Shown here: piece after piece, positions 10,242-18,081 of the stretch
How the letters are laid out: each line of letters opens with the position of its first letter
Position numbering within the stretch: the first letter of the stretch is position 1
NCBI RefSeq assembly: GCF_001077535.1
Contig: NZ_CP011968.1
Location: 930,001 to 994,000 of the forward strand
Origin: Clostridioides difficile ATCC 9689 = DSM 1296
Lineage (GTDB): Bacteria > Bacillota > Clostridia > Peptostreptococcales > Peptostreptococcaceae
DNA length: 64,000 bases
Direction: 5' to 3'
Notes under the pieces: generated by a model
Seen by the model: only the letters and a program-made list of their open reading frames with translations
The model's database searches: none
What the model was told of the DNA's origin: nothing
Program-made: the position numbers and the translations under genes

Positions 10242-10607
10242 ATGGAATTAATATACAGTACTCAAATAAATAAAATAGGAGATAATGCAAATGAATTTTT
10301 ACAACATAATATGTTTGTAACTTTCAAAGATAATGCTCCTCAAGAGTTAGAAAATTACTGTTATATACATTCTGAAAATAATTTAGTAAAAGAAATACTT
10401 ACGGATGATGTGCTATCAATAAATAATGTTGATTACAAAATTACTTCTGTTGGTGAGTTAGTAAACCAAAATCTTTCAGAATTAGGTCATATAACATTTA
10501 AGTTTACAGGTGAAAAAGATGGAGCAATTGGAGGAACCTTATATCTTGAAGAAAAAGAAATAGCACCTATTGGCGTAGGTACTATACTAAAAATAATTAG
10601 AAAATAA
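10242..10607 (+). CDS. srlB: Glucitol/sorbitol PTS EIIA
   Basis: Cytosolic phosphocarrier that accepts phosphate from HPr and passes it to EIIB. The 121 residues include CYIHSENN, containing the expected active-site histidine, and the family-typical VGELVNQNLSELGHITFKF. GAGAGAGG lies 10 bases before the ATG. It completes the PTS of the operon between the membrane subunit and the dehydrogenase. Confidence 0.94.
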   Translation: MELIYSTQINKIGDNANEFLQHNMFVTFKDNAPQELENYCYIHSENNLVKEILTDDVLSINNVDYKITSVGELVNQNLSELGHITFKFTGEKDGAIGGTLYLEEKEIAPIGVGTILKIIRK

Positions 10608-10701
10608 AATTTAAAACGAATCTAATCATATTATAAGTAAATTATAGATAAAAGTCAATTTAACTAATCAAGTTAACTTTTAATGTGATAAAAAAGGGGA
10701 A

Positions 10702-11481
10702 ATGAAAATGAGAAAAGTGGCTTTAGTCGTTGGAGGAGGAAGAAGTTTAGGTGAATATTTATCTAAACATTTAGCTAAAGTAGGTTATGATGTTGCTATT
10801 GCAGATTTAAATGAAGACAACGCAAAAAAAGTAGCTGAAGAAATAAAAACTGAATTTGGTTGTAAATCTGTAGGATATAGTTGTAATGCCATAGATGAAA
10901 GACAGGTTATAAGTACTGTCAAAGCTATTGAAAATGATTTTGATAGAATAGATTTATTAGTGTACAATGCAGGAGTGGCTGTAAGTAAAAAAATAACTGA
11001 TTTTGGATACAAAGATTTTAAATTTATTGTAGACGTAAATTTAAATGGGTACTTTCTATTTGCAAGAGAAGTATCTAAAGTCATGATAGCAAAAGGTATT
11101 GAGGGTAGAATAATACAGATAAATTCAAAATCAGGTAGAGTGGGAAGCAAGCATAATTCAGGATATTCAGCAGGTAAATTTGCTGGAGTAGGACTTACTC
11201 AAAGTTTAGCGCTAGATTTGGCAGAACATAAGATAACTGTAAATGCACTGATGCTCGGTAATTTACTTGATTCTGATATGTTTGAAAGTTTAATTCCTCA
11301 ATATGCAGTAAAATTGGGAATACCTGAATCAGAAGTCAAGCAAGTTTATATAGATAAAGTACCTTTAAAAAGAGGGTGTAGATTTATAGATGTTGCAAAT
11401 ATGCTTACATTTTATGCTTCAAAGGAAGCTGAATACTGCACTGGTCAATCTATAAATATTACTGGTGGACAAGTTATGTAA
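10702..11481 (+). CDS. srlD: Sorbitol-6-phosphate 2-dehydrogenase
   Basis: Short-chain dehydrogenase oxidising sorbitol 6-phosphate to fructose 6-phosphate, linking the PTS to glycolysis. The 259 residues contain the cofactor motif GGGRSLGEYL near the N-terminus, NAGVAVSKK, a catalytic Ser, and YSAGKFA with the catalytic Tyr and Lys. Position at the end of the srl operon gives the substrate assignment; the fold alone would only say SDR. A GGGG site precedes the ATG in the track; a second in-frame ATG two codons later is possible. The transcript probably ends within the repeat element that begins 10 bases after the stop. Confidence 0.93.
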   Translation: MKMRKVALVVGGGRSLGEYLSKHLAKVGYDVAIADLNEDNAKKVAEEIKTEFGCKSVGYSCNAIDERQVISTVKAIENDFDRIDLLVYNAGVAVSKKITDFGYKDFKFIVDVNLNGYFLFAREVSKVMIAKGIEGRIIQINSKSGRVGSKHNSGYSAGKFAGVGLTQSLALDLAEHKITVNALMLGNLLDSDMFESLIPQYAVKLGIPESEVKQVYIDKVPLKRGCRFIDVANMLTFYASKEAEYCTGQSINITGGQVM

Positions 11482-11490
11482 GGTTTTTAT

Positions 11491-11605
11491 GGAGTGTCTC
11501 AAGATGAACTCTTTAGTTCATGAGGCACTTTTTTGTATAAAATTAAATATATTTTCAGCATTTAAACAATGAAAAAGAGGTTTATCTTTATTTTGAGATA
11601 GCCTC
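11491..11605 (+). repeat. Copy 1 of a ~115-bp dispersed element, MITE-like, with built-in terminator
   Basis: This segment is similar over its whole length to the reverse complement of 57821-57936. Its ends form imperfect terminal inverted repeats: GGAGTGTCTCAAGAT at the left and the complement of ATTTTGAGATAGCCTC at the right. The first 46 bases fold as a hairpin (GATGAACT / AGTTCAT core, AGTG/CACT base) followed by six Ts, so it doubles as the srlD terminator. No coding capacity is visible. Confidence 0.7.
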
Positions 11606-11829
11606 ATTTTTGTAATTAAAAAACATAGTGTTTAAGTAAACATATAAGATTGTTAGTTTTTTAAAAGAGAATTTTTTAATAATATTATATTTATGAAGTA
11701 TTTTTAAACTTAATTTGATAAAATATAGCTATGTTTTATATACTGTAGTTTTGAACATAGAAAGTTTAATAAATTATAGTATATATGTTAATTTTTAATA
11801 AGGTAAGAAAGTAGAAAGAAGGATATTTT
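11606..11829. other. Intergenic region before molybdopterin oxidoreductase
   Basis: About 220 very AT-rich bases between the repeat element and the next gene. It presumably carries the promoter, but I could not single out convincing -35/-10 boxes, a regulator site or RNA structure. Confidence 0.35.
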
Positions 11830-13974
11830 ATGGATATAATAAAAAAATTAAGTCATGGGTGTACATTAGATTGTCATGACTGTTGTAAATTCAATGTTTA
11901 TACTAAAGGAAATAATGTAGTAAAAATTGAAGGAGATAAAAATCATCCTTATACAAAAGGTTTTATATGCAAAAAAGGGATGGCCCATTTAGATAGATTA
12001 AATCATAAAGATAGAATAAAGACTCCTATGCTTAAAGTTGATGGAGTATGGAAAGAGATTTCTTTTGATAAAGCTATAGAAATAATGGCAGAAAAGCTTA
12101 CATACTATAAAGAAAAGTATACATCAAAGTCTGTCATGCATTATGACCAATATGGAAGTGGGTCTGTGCTAAAATACATAGGAGATATATTTTTTAATTT
12201 TTATGGAGGTGTTAGCAGACATAAGGGGGGTCCCTGTTGGAGTGCAGGGATGCATGCTCAAAAATATGATTTTGGAGTAGCTAAGAGTCATGCTATAGAA
12301 GATATGTTAAATAGTAAAAGTATATTTGTTTGGGGAAAAAATCCAGCATATACTACAATTCATACTATGCAAATAATTAAAAAAGCTAAAGAAAAAGGGA
12401 TAAAGATAGTAGTGATTGACCCCATATATACAAAAACAGCTCAAATAGCAGATAAGTATGTACAAGTAAATCCTGGAACAGATGGAGCTTTAGCTATAGC
12501 TATGGCAAAAATTATAGTAGAAGATAAATTATATGATGAAGAATATATAAACTCGTATGTTATTGGTTTTGAAGAATATAAAAAATATTTATCTTCATTG
12601 GAATTAAGTTTTTTAATTGATGAATGTGGTGTTAAAGAGAATGATATAAGAGAGTTAGTGGATTTATATACTAACAAATATTCAAGTATAAATGTTGGAT
12701 ATGGGCTTCAAAAATATAAAAATGGTGGAAACACAATAAGAGCAATAGATGCTTTAGGTGCTATAACTGGTCAAATAGGATTTAGTGGTGGAGGGGTAAA
12801 CTATGCTAATAAAGTTTATCCGAGTGTTATAAATTCTGACCCTTACAATAGCCAATCATATGGTGAAGATAGGGAGTTTTATGTAAGTAATATCAGTAAA
12901 TTTATAGAAGAATCTTTAAAAAATACATCAAATAAAGTAAATTATGCATCAGATGAACTTGATATGACATCAAATAAAGTAAATTATGTATCAGATGAAC
13001 TTGATATAACATCAAATAAAACAGATTATATATCAAATGAATTGTATAATTTATCTAATAAGTCAATCAAAGATAATATTCCTATAAAGATGGCTGTGAT
13101 AACTAAAAGTAATATGCTGAATCAACTGCCAGATTTAGTAGAATTGGAGAGGGTGTTTTCAAAAATTGAATTTAAAGTATGTTTTGATATGTTTATAACT
13201 GATACAGCTACTTTATGTGACATGTTTATACCATGTACAAATACACTAGAGAGTGAAGATATAATTTATAGTTCAATGACCAATCCATATATAACCTATA
13301 ATGAAAGAGCTGTAAAGCCAGCACATAAATTGATGGATGAATATTACTTCTTTATGGAGCTAGCTAAAAAGATGGGATTAAATGATTATCCTTTTGTAGA
13401 AAAGAGAACTTATTTAGAAAAAGTGATTGAACCACTTAAGCGTTTTGACAAAAATCTGGATATAGAAAAACTTAAAAACAATTACTTTACTATACATAAC
13501 CCTGTTGCTTGGGAAGATAAGAAGTTTGAGACTCCATCTGGAAAATACGAGCTTTATTCAGAAAGTATAAAAAACTTGGGAATAAGTCCAACACCTGTAT
13601 ATATAAGCAATAAATATAAAGAAATAGAAGATAAAAATATTTCTTTTAGATTATTAACTAATCATCATGCAGATACTTTATTTAGTCAGCATTTTATGGA
13701 CAAAAAATCTATAGCTCAAGCATATATAAATCGGAGAATGGCTAAAAAAGTAGGTATTGAGGACAAAGATATTGTGATATTGAGGTCAAAAAAAGCAAAA
13801 ATAAATGTACAAATAAATATAGATGATGGAGTAGGTAATTATATAGTAAAAATGTATGTTGGTTGGTGGAAGAAACATGGAAATCCTAATAGTTTAACAG
13901 ACACTGGTATATCAGATTTTGGGGGTCAGGTAACATATAATGAAAGTATGGTAGAAATAATACGACAAAACTAG
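11830..13974 (+). CDS. Molybdopterin-dependent oxidoreductase, orphan catalytic subunit
   Basis: DMSO reductase superfamily enzyme (formate dehydrogenase / polysulfide reductase relatives). The N-terminus carries Cys11, Cys15, Cys18/19 and Cys47 for a 4Fe-4S cluster. The molybdenum ligand region reads KGGPCWSAG, so Cys is the likely ligand. GYGLQKYKNGGN, GQIGFSGGG and a C-terminal cofactor-binding domain (LLTNHHADTLFSQH onward) complete the fold. At 714 residues the length is normal. Residues 366-411 are a 14-residue tandem repeat between domains, not typical of the family. There is no twin-arginine signal, and no iron-sulfur or membrane-anchor partner gene adjoins it, so it is probably cytosolic with an unknown electron partner and substrate. 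Confidence 0.88.
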   Translation: MDIIKKLSHGCTLDCHDCCKFNVYTKGNNVVKIEGDKNHPYTKGFICKKGMAHLDRLNHKDRIKTPMLKVDGVWKEISFDKAIEIMAEKLTYYKEKYTSKSVMHYDQYGSGSVLKYIGDIFFNFYGGVSRHKGGPCWSAGMHAQKYDFGVAKSHAIEDMLNSKSIFVWGKNPAYTTIHTMQIIKKAKEKGIKIVVIDPIYTKTAQIADKYVQVNPGTDGALAIAMAKIIVEDKLYDEEYINSYVIGFEEYKKYLSSLELSFLIDECGVKENDIRELVDLYTNKYSSINVGYGLQKYKNGGNTIRAIDALGAITGQIGFSGGGVNYANKVYPSVINSDPYNSQSYGEDREFYVSNISKFIEESLKNTSNKVNYASDELDMTSNKVNYVSDELDITSNKTDYISNELYNLSNKSIKDNIPIKMAVITKSNMLNQLPDLVELERVFSKIEFKVCFDMFITDTATLCDMFIPCTNTLESEDIIYSSMTNPYITYNERAVKPAHKLMDEYYFFMELAKKMGLNDYPFVEKRTYLEKVIEPLKRFDKNLDIEKLKNNYFTIHNPVAWEDKKFETPSGKYELYSESIKNLGISPTPVYISNKYKEIEDKNISFRLLTNHHADTLFSQHFMDKKSIAQAYINRRMAKKVGIEDKDIVILRSKKAKINVQINIDDGVGNYIVKMYVGWWKKHGNPNSLTDTGISDFGGQVTYNESMVEIIRQN
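12925..13062 (+). repeat. In-frame 42-bp tandem repeat inside the oxidoreductase gene
   Basis: Units at 12925-12966 and 12967-13008 are nearly identical, 13009-13050 is more diverged, and 13051-13062 is a partial fourth. Each encodes 14 residues of the type TSNKVNYASDELDM. The period is a multiple of three, so copy-number change keeps the reading frame. Confidence 0.9.
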
Positions 13975-13986
13975 TTAAATTTCATT

Positions 13987-14015
13987 GAAGGAATAAAAAT
14001 ATAATTATAGAATTG
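13987..14015 (+). promoter_or_regulatory. Sigma-H promoter of the spoIIA operon
   Basis: GAAGGAATA at 13987-13995 fits the sigma-H -35 consensus RNAGGAWWW at every position. After 11 bases, ATAGAATTG at 14007-14015 fits RNNGAATWW at eight of nine. It lies about 45 bases before the spoIIAA start. Sigma-H control of spoIIA is established in Bacillus and Clostridioides, so the match is expected. Confidence 0.85.
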
Positions 14016-14061
14016 ATTAAAAGTTACTATTTTTACAAAACTATTGAAGGAGGGATTTTTG

Positions 14062-14397
14062 ATGGTAAATTATTCCTTAGAACATAAGAATCTATACATA
14101 GAATTTATGTGCTCAGAACTAGACCACCATGTAGCCAATGAAATAAGGGAAGAAATAGATAACTTATTAAGTGTAAATCAAGTAAAAAATGTTGTATTTA
14201 ATTTTGAAAATATTAATTTTATGGATTCTTCAGGTATAGGCGTCATCATAGGTAGATATAAAAAGATTTCTAATGAAGGGGGACGAGTTTCAGTAATTAA
14301 TATAAGTTCACGAGTTAAGAAGATTTTTGATTTATCTGGGTTAAATAAAATTATTGGCATTTATGATACGTATGAAGAAGCTCTAAGTTCTTTGTAG
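14062..14397 (+). CDS. spoIIAA: Anti-sigma-F factor antagonist SpoIIAA
   Basis: STAS-domain protein that, when unphosphorylated, releases sigma-F from SpoIIAB in the forespore. The 111-residue product contains the MDSSGIGVIIGRYK motif with the phosphorylatable serine. I start at the ATG at 14062, which is preceded by GAAGGAGGG; an in-frame TTG at 14044 would place the ribosome site inside the gene. It is the first gene of spoIIAA-spoIIAB-sigF, 13 bases before spoIIAB. Confidence 0.97.
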   Translation: MVNYSLEHKNLYIEFMCSELDHHVANEIREEIDNLLSVNQVKNVVFNFENINFMDSSGIGVIIGRYKKISNEGGRVSVINISSRVKKIFDLSGLNKIIGIYDTYEEALSSL

Positions 14398-14410
14398 GGA
14401 GGAGTATGTG

Positions 14411-14839
14411 ATGAATAATATTATGGAAGTTAAATTTTCGGCAATATCTGAAAATGAAAGTTTAGCAAGAGTTATAGTAGCATCCTTTGCAGCTAAGTTA
14501 GACCCAACAGTAGATGAGTTAGTAGATATAAAAACTGCTGTCTCTGAGGCTGTTACGAATGCTATAATACATGGATATGAAGAAGACAGTTCTAAGTTTG
14601 TTTTCTTAAGATGTGAGATAGAAGGAAATACTATAAAGATTATAGTTGAAGATGAAGGGTATGGAATAGAAAATGTGGAGAAGGCAATGGAACCACTTTA
14701 TACATCAAAACCAGAACTTGATAGATCAGGAATGGGATTCACAGTAATGAAAAGCTTTATGGACGATGTAGAGGTAAGTTCTGTAAAAGATAATGGGACT
14801 AGAATTGAAATGACTAAAAAAATAAATGTGCCTAAATAA
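14411..14839 (+). CDS. spoIIAB: Anti-sigma-F factor SpoIIAB
   Basis: GHKL-family serine kinase that binds and inhibits sigma-F and phosphorylates SpoIIAA. Clear N box (SEAVTNAIIHGYE), G1 box (EDEGYGIEN) and G2 region (RSGMGFTVMKSFMD) are present, and the opening FSAISENESLARVIVASF closely matches Bacillus SpoIIAB. The ATG at 14411 has GGGAGGAG six bases upstream; the GTG directly before it is a less likely start. The product is 142 residues. Confidence 0.97.
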   Translation: MNNIMEVKFSAISENESLARVIVASFAAKLDPTVDELVDIKTAVSEAVTNAIIHGYEEDSSKFVFLRCEIEGNTIKIIVEDEGYGIENVEKAMEPLYTSKPELDRSGMGFTVMKSFMDDVEVSSVKDNGTRIEMTKKINVPK

Positions 14840-14861
14840 AGTCCAAAAGTGAGGTTTTATT

Positions 14862-15626
14862 ATGGAAGTAACTGTTGCCAGAGAAGAAAAAAAACCTCTT
14901 CTTAGTCATGAAGAGACTCTAGAACTTATTGAAAAAGTTCAAAATGGAGATGAAGAGGCAAAAGAAATATTAATATCAAGCAATTTAGGTCTAGTTAGGA
15001 GCGTTGTATCTAGATTTTTAAATATAGGATATGATAGAGAAGATTTATTTCAGTTAGGTTCTATAGGCTTAATAAAATCAATATATAAATTTGACCCAAA
15101 ATTTAATGTAAAATTCTCTACTTATGCAGTACCAATGATTTTAGGTGAAATAAAGAGATACTTAAGAGATGATGGTATGATAAAAGTATCAAGGTCGTTA
15201 AAGCAAATAGCTGTAAAGGCAAAGATGGAAAGTGAAGCTTTAACTAAAAAATTAGGTAGAGAGCCGAGTATAGAAGAATTAGCTAAAGCAATAGATGTAG
15301 AAAAAGAAGATTTAGTAATGGCTATGGAAGCTAATTTCAATGTTGAGTATTTGCAAGGAGTTATTCATGAAGAGGAAGGTTCTCCAATATGCCTTATTGA
15401 TAAAATAAGCATGAAAGGAGAAAGTGAAGAAGAAAAAGTAGTGGATAACATATTGTTAAAAGACATACTTGGAAGACTGGATAAGAGAGAGCGTCAAATA
15501 ATAGTTCTCAGATACTTTGAAGACATGACTCAAAGTGAAATAGGAGAGATGCTCAATATATCACAAGTTCAAGTATCTAGGATAGAGAAGAAAGTATTGT
15601 CTAAGTTAAAAGAATATATATCGTGA
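14862..15626 (+). CDS. sigF: RNA polymerase sporulation sigma factor sigma-F
   Basis: First forespore-specific sigma factor. The 254-residue protein has region 2 (LVRSVVSRFLNIGYDREDLFQLGSIGL, then KFSTYAVPMILGEIKRYLRDD), region 3, and region 4 with a helix-turn-helix (MTQSEIGEMLNISQVQVSRIEKKVL). It ends the spoIIA operon, 22 bases after spoIIAB, and is followed by a strong terminator at 15769-15817. Gene order and sequence distinguish it from sigG, which is absent here. Confidence 0.97.
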   Translation: MEVTVAREEKKPLLSHEETLELIEKVQNGDEEAKEILISSNLGLVRSVVSRFLNIGYDREDLFQLGSIGLIKSIYKFDPKFNVKFSTYAVPMILGEIKRYLRDDGMIKVSRSLKQIAVKAKMESEALTKKLGREPSIEELAKAIDVEKEDLVMAMEANFNVEYLQGVIHEEEGSPICLIDKISMKGESEEEKVVDNILLKDILGRLDKRERQIIVLRYFEDMTQSEIGEMLNISQVQVSRIEKKVLSKLKEYIS

Positions 15627-15768
15627 TAATACTTATGATATGTAGAATAACAAAATATAATAAATATATTACTAAAATAAAATGTAATAACTTTTTATGT
15701 TAAGTTTTTAAATTATTAAAAGATATTAAAATAATAAAAAGCATTAAAAAAGTAAAAATATAAAAACA

Positions 15769-15817
15769 AGGTGTCTTTATGGAAAAATAGATTTTTTCTT
15801 TATTAGACATCTTTTTT
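15769..15817 (+). terminator. Terminator after sigF
   Basis: A long hairpin pairs AGGTGTCTTTAT (from 15769) with ATTAGACATCT (to 15812), with an A-rich/T-rich inner stem, then a run of Ts. It separates the sigma-F operon from spoVA, which should be transcribed separately later in the forespore. Confidence 0.88.
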
Positions 15818-15905
15818 ATTTTTTGACCAAACTTTAGATAGTCAAAATAAATAATAGGTTTATTTTTTTAAAATTAACAAATAATACTTTAGAGAGGTGT
15901 TTAGT

Positions 15906-16343
15906 ATGGATAAAAATTATAAAAAATATGTAGACCAAATAAGCCCAAAACCTACATATTTAAAAAACTATACACTTGCATTTATTGTAGGTGGAATTAT
16001 TTGTATGATAGGGCAAGCAATAAATGATTTGTATATGAAAGTTGGAGGTCTTGATAAACTAGGTGCTAGTTCTGCAACATCAATAACATTAATATTTATA
16101 GGGGCATTTTTAACTGGATTAGGAGTCTACGACCTAATAGGAAAAAGAGCTGGAGCTGGTTCTATAATTCCAATAACAGGTTTTGCTAACTCAATAGTAT
16201 CTCCAGCAATGGAGTATAAAAGAGAAGGCTATGTATTAGGTGTAGGTGCAAACTTATTTAAAATTGCAGGACCAGTTTTAGTTTATGGGATAGGTTCTTC
16301 TATTTTATGTGGAATTATTTATTATATTTTTAAGATGTTTTAG
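15906..16343 (+). CDS. spoVAC: Stage V sporulation protein SpoVAC
   Basis: Inner spore membrane protein of the dipicolinic acid channel; SpoVAC has been described as mechanosensitive. Residues after a polar start (DKNYKKYVDQISPKPTYLKN) form several membrane segments with GGIICMIGQAINDLY and GKRAGAGSIIPITGFANS. The ATG at 15906 follows GAGAGGTG; an earlier in-frame GTG at 15897 lies inside that site. Length is 145 residues. A sigma-G promoter is expected, but I could not identify one convincingly. Confidence 0.96.
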   Translation: MDKNYKKYVDQISPKPTYLKNYTLAFIVGGIICMIGQAINDLYMKVGGLDKLGASSATSITLIFIGAFLTGLGVYDLIGKRAGAGSIIPITGFANSIVSPAMEYKREGYVLGVGANLFKIAGPVLVYGIGSSILCGIIYYIFKMF

Positions 16344-16509
16344 ATGATTTTTATTTAATTTAAATTTTATTAATTATGAAGAAGGTATAAAATCTGAAAA
16401 TAGCTACTAAAGTAACTAATTGAAAAATAATTGTGCAGATTTAATTAAAATTTTTAATTAATATTAAAAATTTGAATAGTAAAATGCAAAATTAAAAAGG
16501 TGTGAAAAT

Positions 16510-17523
16510 ATGAAAAATAAAAGAATTGGAAAAAGAACAGTCAAGTTAGAAAATAAACCAACCATAATATCAACTGGAACTATAGTAGGTCCTAAGGAAG
16601 GTGAAGGACCACTAAAGGACTATTTTGATATGATTATGACTGACGATTTATATGGTGAAAAGACTTGGGAATTAGCTGAAAGTAAAATGGTAGAGACTGC
16701 ATCTCAACAAGCTATCCAAAAGGCAGGTAAAAAATTGTCAGATGTAAATTATATGCTAGGTGGCGATTTAATAAATCAAATAGTTCCAGCATCATTTGCA
16801 GCAAGAGAACTGGCTATTCCATTTTTAGGTATATATGGAGCTTGTTCTACAATGGCAGAAGGTCTTTGTATAGGTTCTATGCTTATAGATGGTGGTTTTG
16901 CTGATTTAGTACTGTCAGGTACATCAAGTCACTATTGTACAGCAGAAAGACAATTTAGATTCCCACTTGAACTTGGAAATCAAAAACCAATGACAGCCCA
17001 GTGGACAGTTACAGGAGCAGGAAGTGTATTATTAGCTCCTAATGGAGACGGTCCAAAAGTAAAGTATGTTACTGTTGGTAAAGTAATAGATGAGGGTATT
17101 GATGATGGTAATAATATGGGACCAGCTATGGCTCCAGCAGCAATAGATACTATCTACTCTTACTTTGAAGATACTAATGATGACCCAAATAGCTTTGATA
17201 TAATTGCTACTGGAGATTTAGGTACTCTTGGAAAACAGATAGCAGAAGACTTTCTAAAAGAAAAAGGTGTAGATATATCAAAAGTTTATACTGACTGTGG
17301 TATAGAGATGTTTAACCTTAAAGAACAAGATGTCCACTGTGGTGGAAGTGGATGTGGGTGTTCAGCTACAGTGTTTGCAGGATATATATATGATAAGTTG
17401 AGAAAAAAAGAATTTAACAAAGTAATGCTTGTATCAACAGGAGCACTACTTTCACCGACAAGTACACTACAAAAGCAGACAATACCATGTGTTGCACATG
17501 CAGTAGTAATAGTAAATGAGTAG
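16510..17523 (+). CDS. spoVAD: Stage V sporulation protein SpoVAD
   Basis: Thiolase-fold protein on the outer face of the spore inner membrane that binds dipicolinic acid. The 337 residues include GACSTMAEGL, TSSHYCTAERQFRFPLELG and DCGIEMF, which match the family, and HCGGSGCGCSATVF near the C-terminus. AAGGTGTG precedes the ATG. It is separated from spoVAC by 166 AT-rich bases with no clear terminator, and spoVAE starts 13 bases after its stop. Confidence 0.97.
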   Translation: MKNKRIGKRTVKLENKPTIISTGTIVGPKEGEGPLKDYFDMIMTDDLYGEKTWELAESKMVETASQQAIQKAGKKLSDVNYMLGGDLINQIVPASFAARELAIPFLGIYGACSTMAEGLCIGSMLIDGGFADLVLSGTSSHYCTAERQFRFPLELGNQKPMTAQWTVTGAGSVLLAPNGDGPKVKYVTVGKVIDEGIDDGNNMGPAMAPAAIDTIYSYFEDTNDDPNSFDIIATGDLGTLGKQIAEDFLKEKGVDISKVYTDCGIEMFNLKEQDVHCGGSGCGCSATVFAGYIYDKLRKKEFNKVMLVSTGALLSPTSTLQKQTIPCVAHAVVIVNE

Positions 17524-17536
17524 GAAGTGATATAAT

Positions 17537-17899
17537 ATGTTAATGGACTATGTAAGAGTATTTATTGTAGGTGGAATTATATGTTTAATAGCCCAAGTAA
17601 TGATGGATTATTTCAAAATGCAAACTCCATATGTTATGGTAACGTATGTAACAACTGGTGTAGTTTTAACTTTTCTAGGACTTTATGAGCCATTAGTTAA
17701 GTTTGCAGCAGCAGGTGCAACAGTTCCTATAATAGGATTTGGATATTCACTTGCTACAGGAGTAATAAAATCAATTCAAAGTGATGGTTTTTTAGGTATT
17801 TTTTTAGGAGGTACAACTGCTACAGCTGGTGGAATAGCAGCAGCTATATTCTTTGGATATATTATGTCAGTAGTATTTACTCCAAAAGCAAAACCATAA
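17537..17899 (+). CDS. spoVAE: Stage V sporulation protein SpoVAE
   Basis: A 120-residue membrane protein with four hydrophobic segments and PIIGFGYSLATGVIKSIQSDGFLGIF, as in SpoVAEb. TAGGAAGTGA lies 5 bases before the ATG. With SpoVAC and SpoVAD it makes a minimal three-protein DPA channel set; the spoVAA, AB, AEa and AF genes of Bacillus are not found here. Confidence 0.95.
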   Translation: MLMDYVRVFIVGGIICLIAQVMMDYFKMQTPYVMVTYVTTGVVLTFLGLYEPLVKFAAAGATVPIIGFGYSLATGVIKSIQSDGFLGIFLGGTTATAGGIAAAIFFGYIMSVVFTPKAKP

Positions 17900-17949
17900 A
17901 TCTTTATTAAAAGAATAATAAGTTTTTGAAATAATAACTTTTTATAAAG

Positions 17950-17984
17950 CAGGTGGATATCTTTTAGATTCCACCTGTTTTTTA
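17950..17984 (+). terminator. Terminator after spoVAE
   Basis: CAGGTGGA (17950-17957) pairs exactly with TCCACCTG (17970-17977), followed by six or more Ts. Confidence 0.9.
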
Positions 17985-18011
17985 TATAAAGAAGCGTTTA
18001 CATAATTGAAG

Positions 18012-18041
18012 TTGACAATTATTTACAACATAGTGTAGTAT
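18012..18041 (+). promoter_or_regulatory. Vegetative-type promoter of the LacI-family gene
   Basis: TTGACA at 18012-18017 and TAGTAT at 18036-18041 are separated by 18 bases. A cre-like or operator-like GAAGCGTTTACA lies just upstream at 17991-18002. Assignment is by consensus only. Confidence 0.55.
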
Positions 18042-18081
18042 TATATTATCAAAATAAAATGAAGTGAAGTAGGGGATAAAG

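Noticed and set aside
15821-15905. Search for a sigma-G promoter before spoVAC
   Set aside because: spoVA should be sigma-G dependent, but no pair of boxes with correct spacing was convincing. An AATACTT near 15883 lies too close to the ribosome site.
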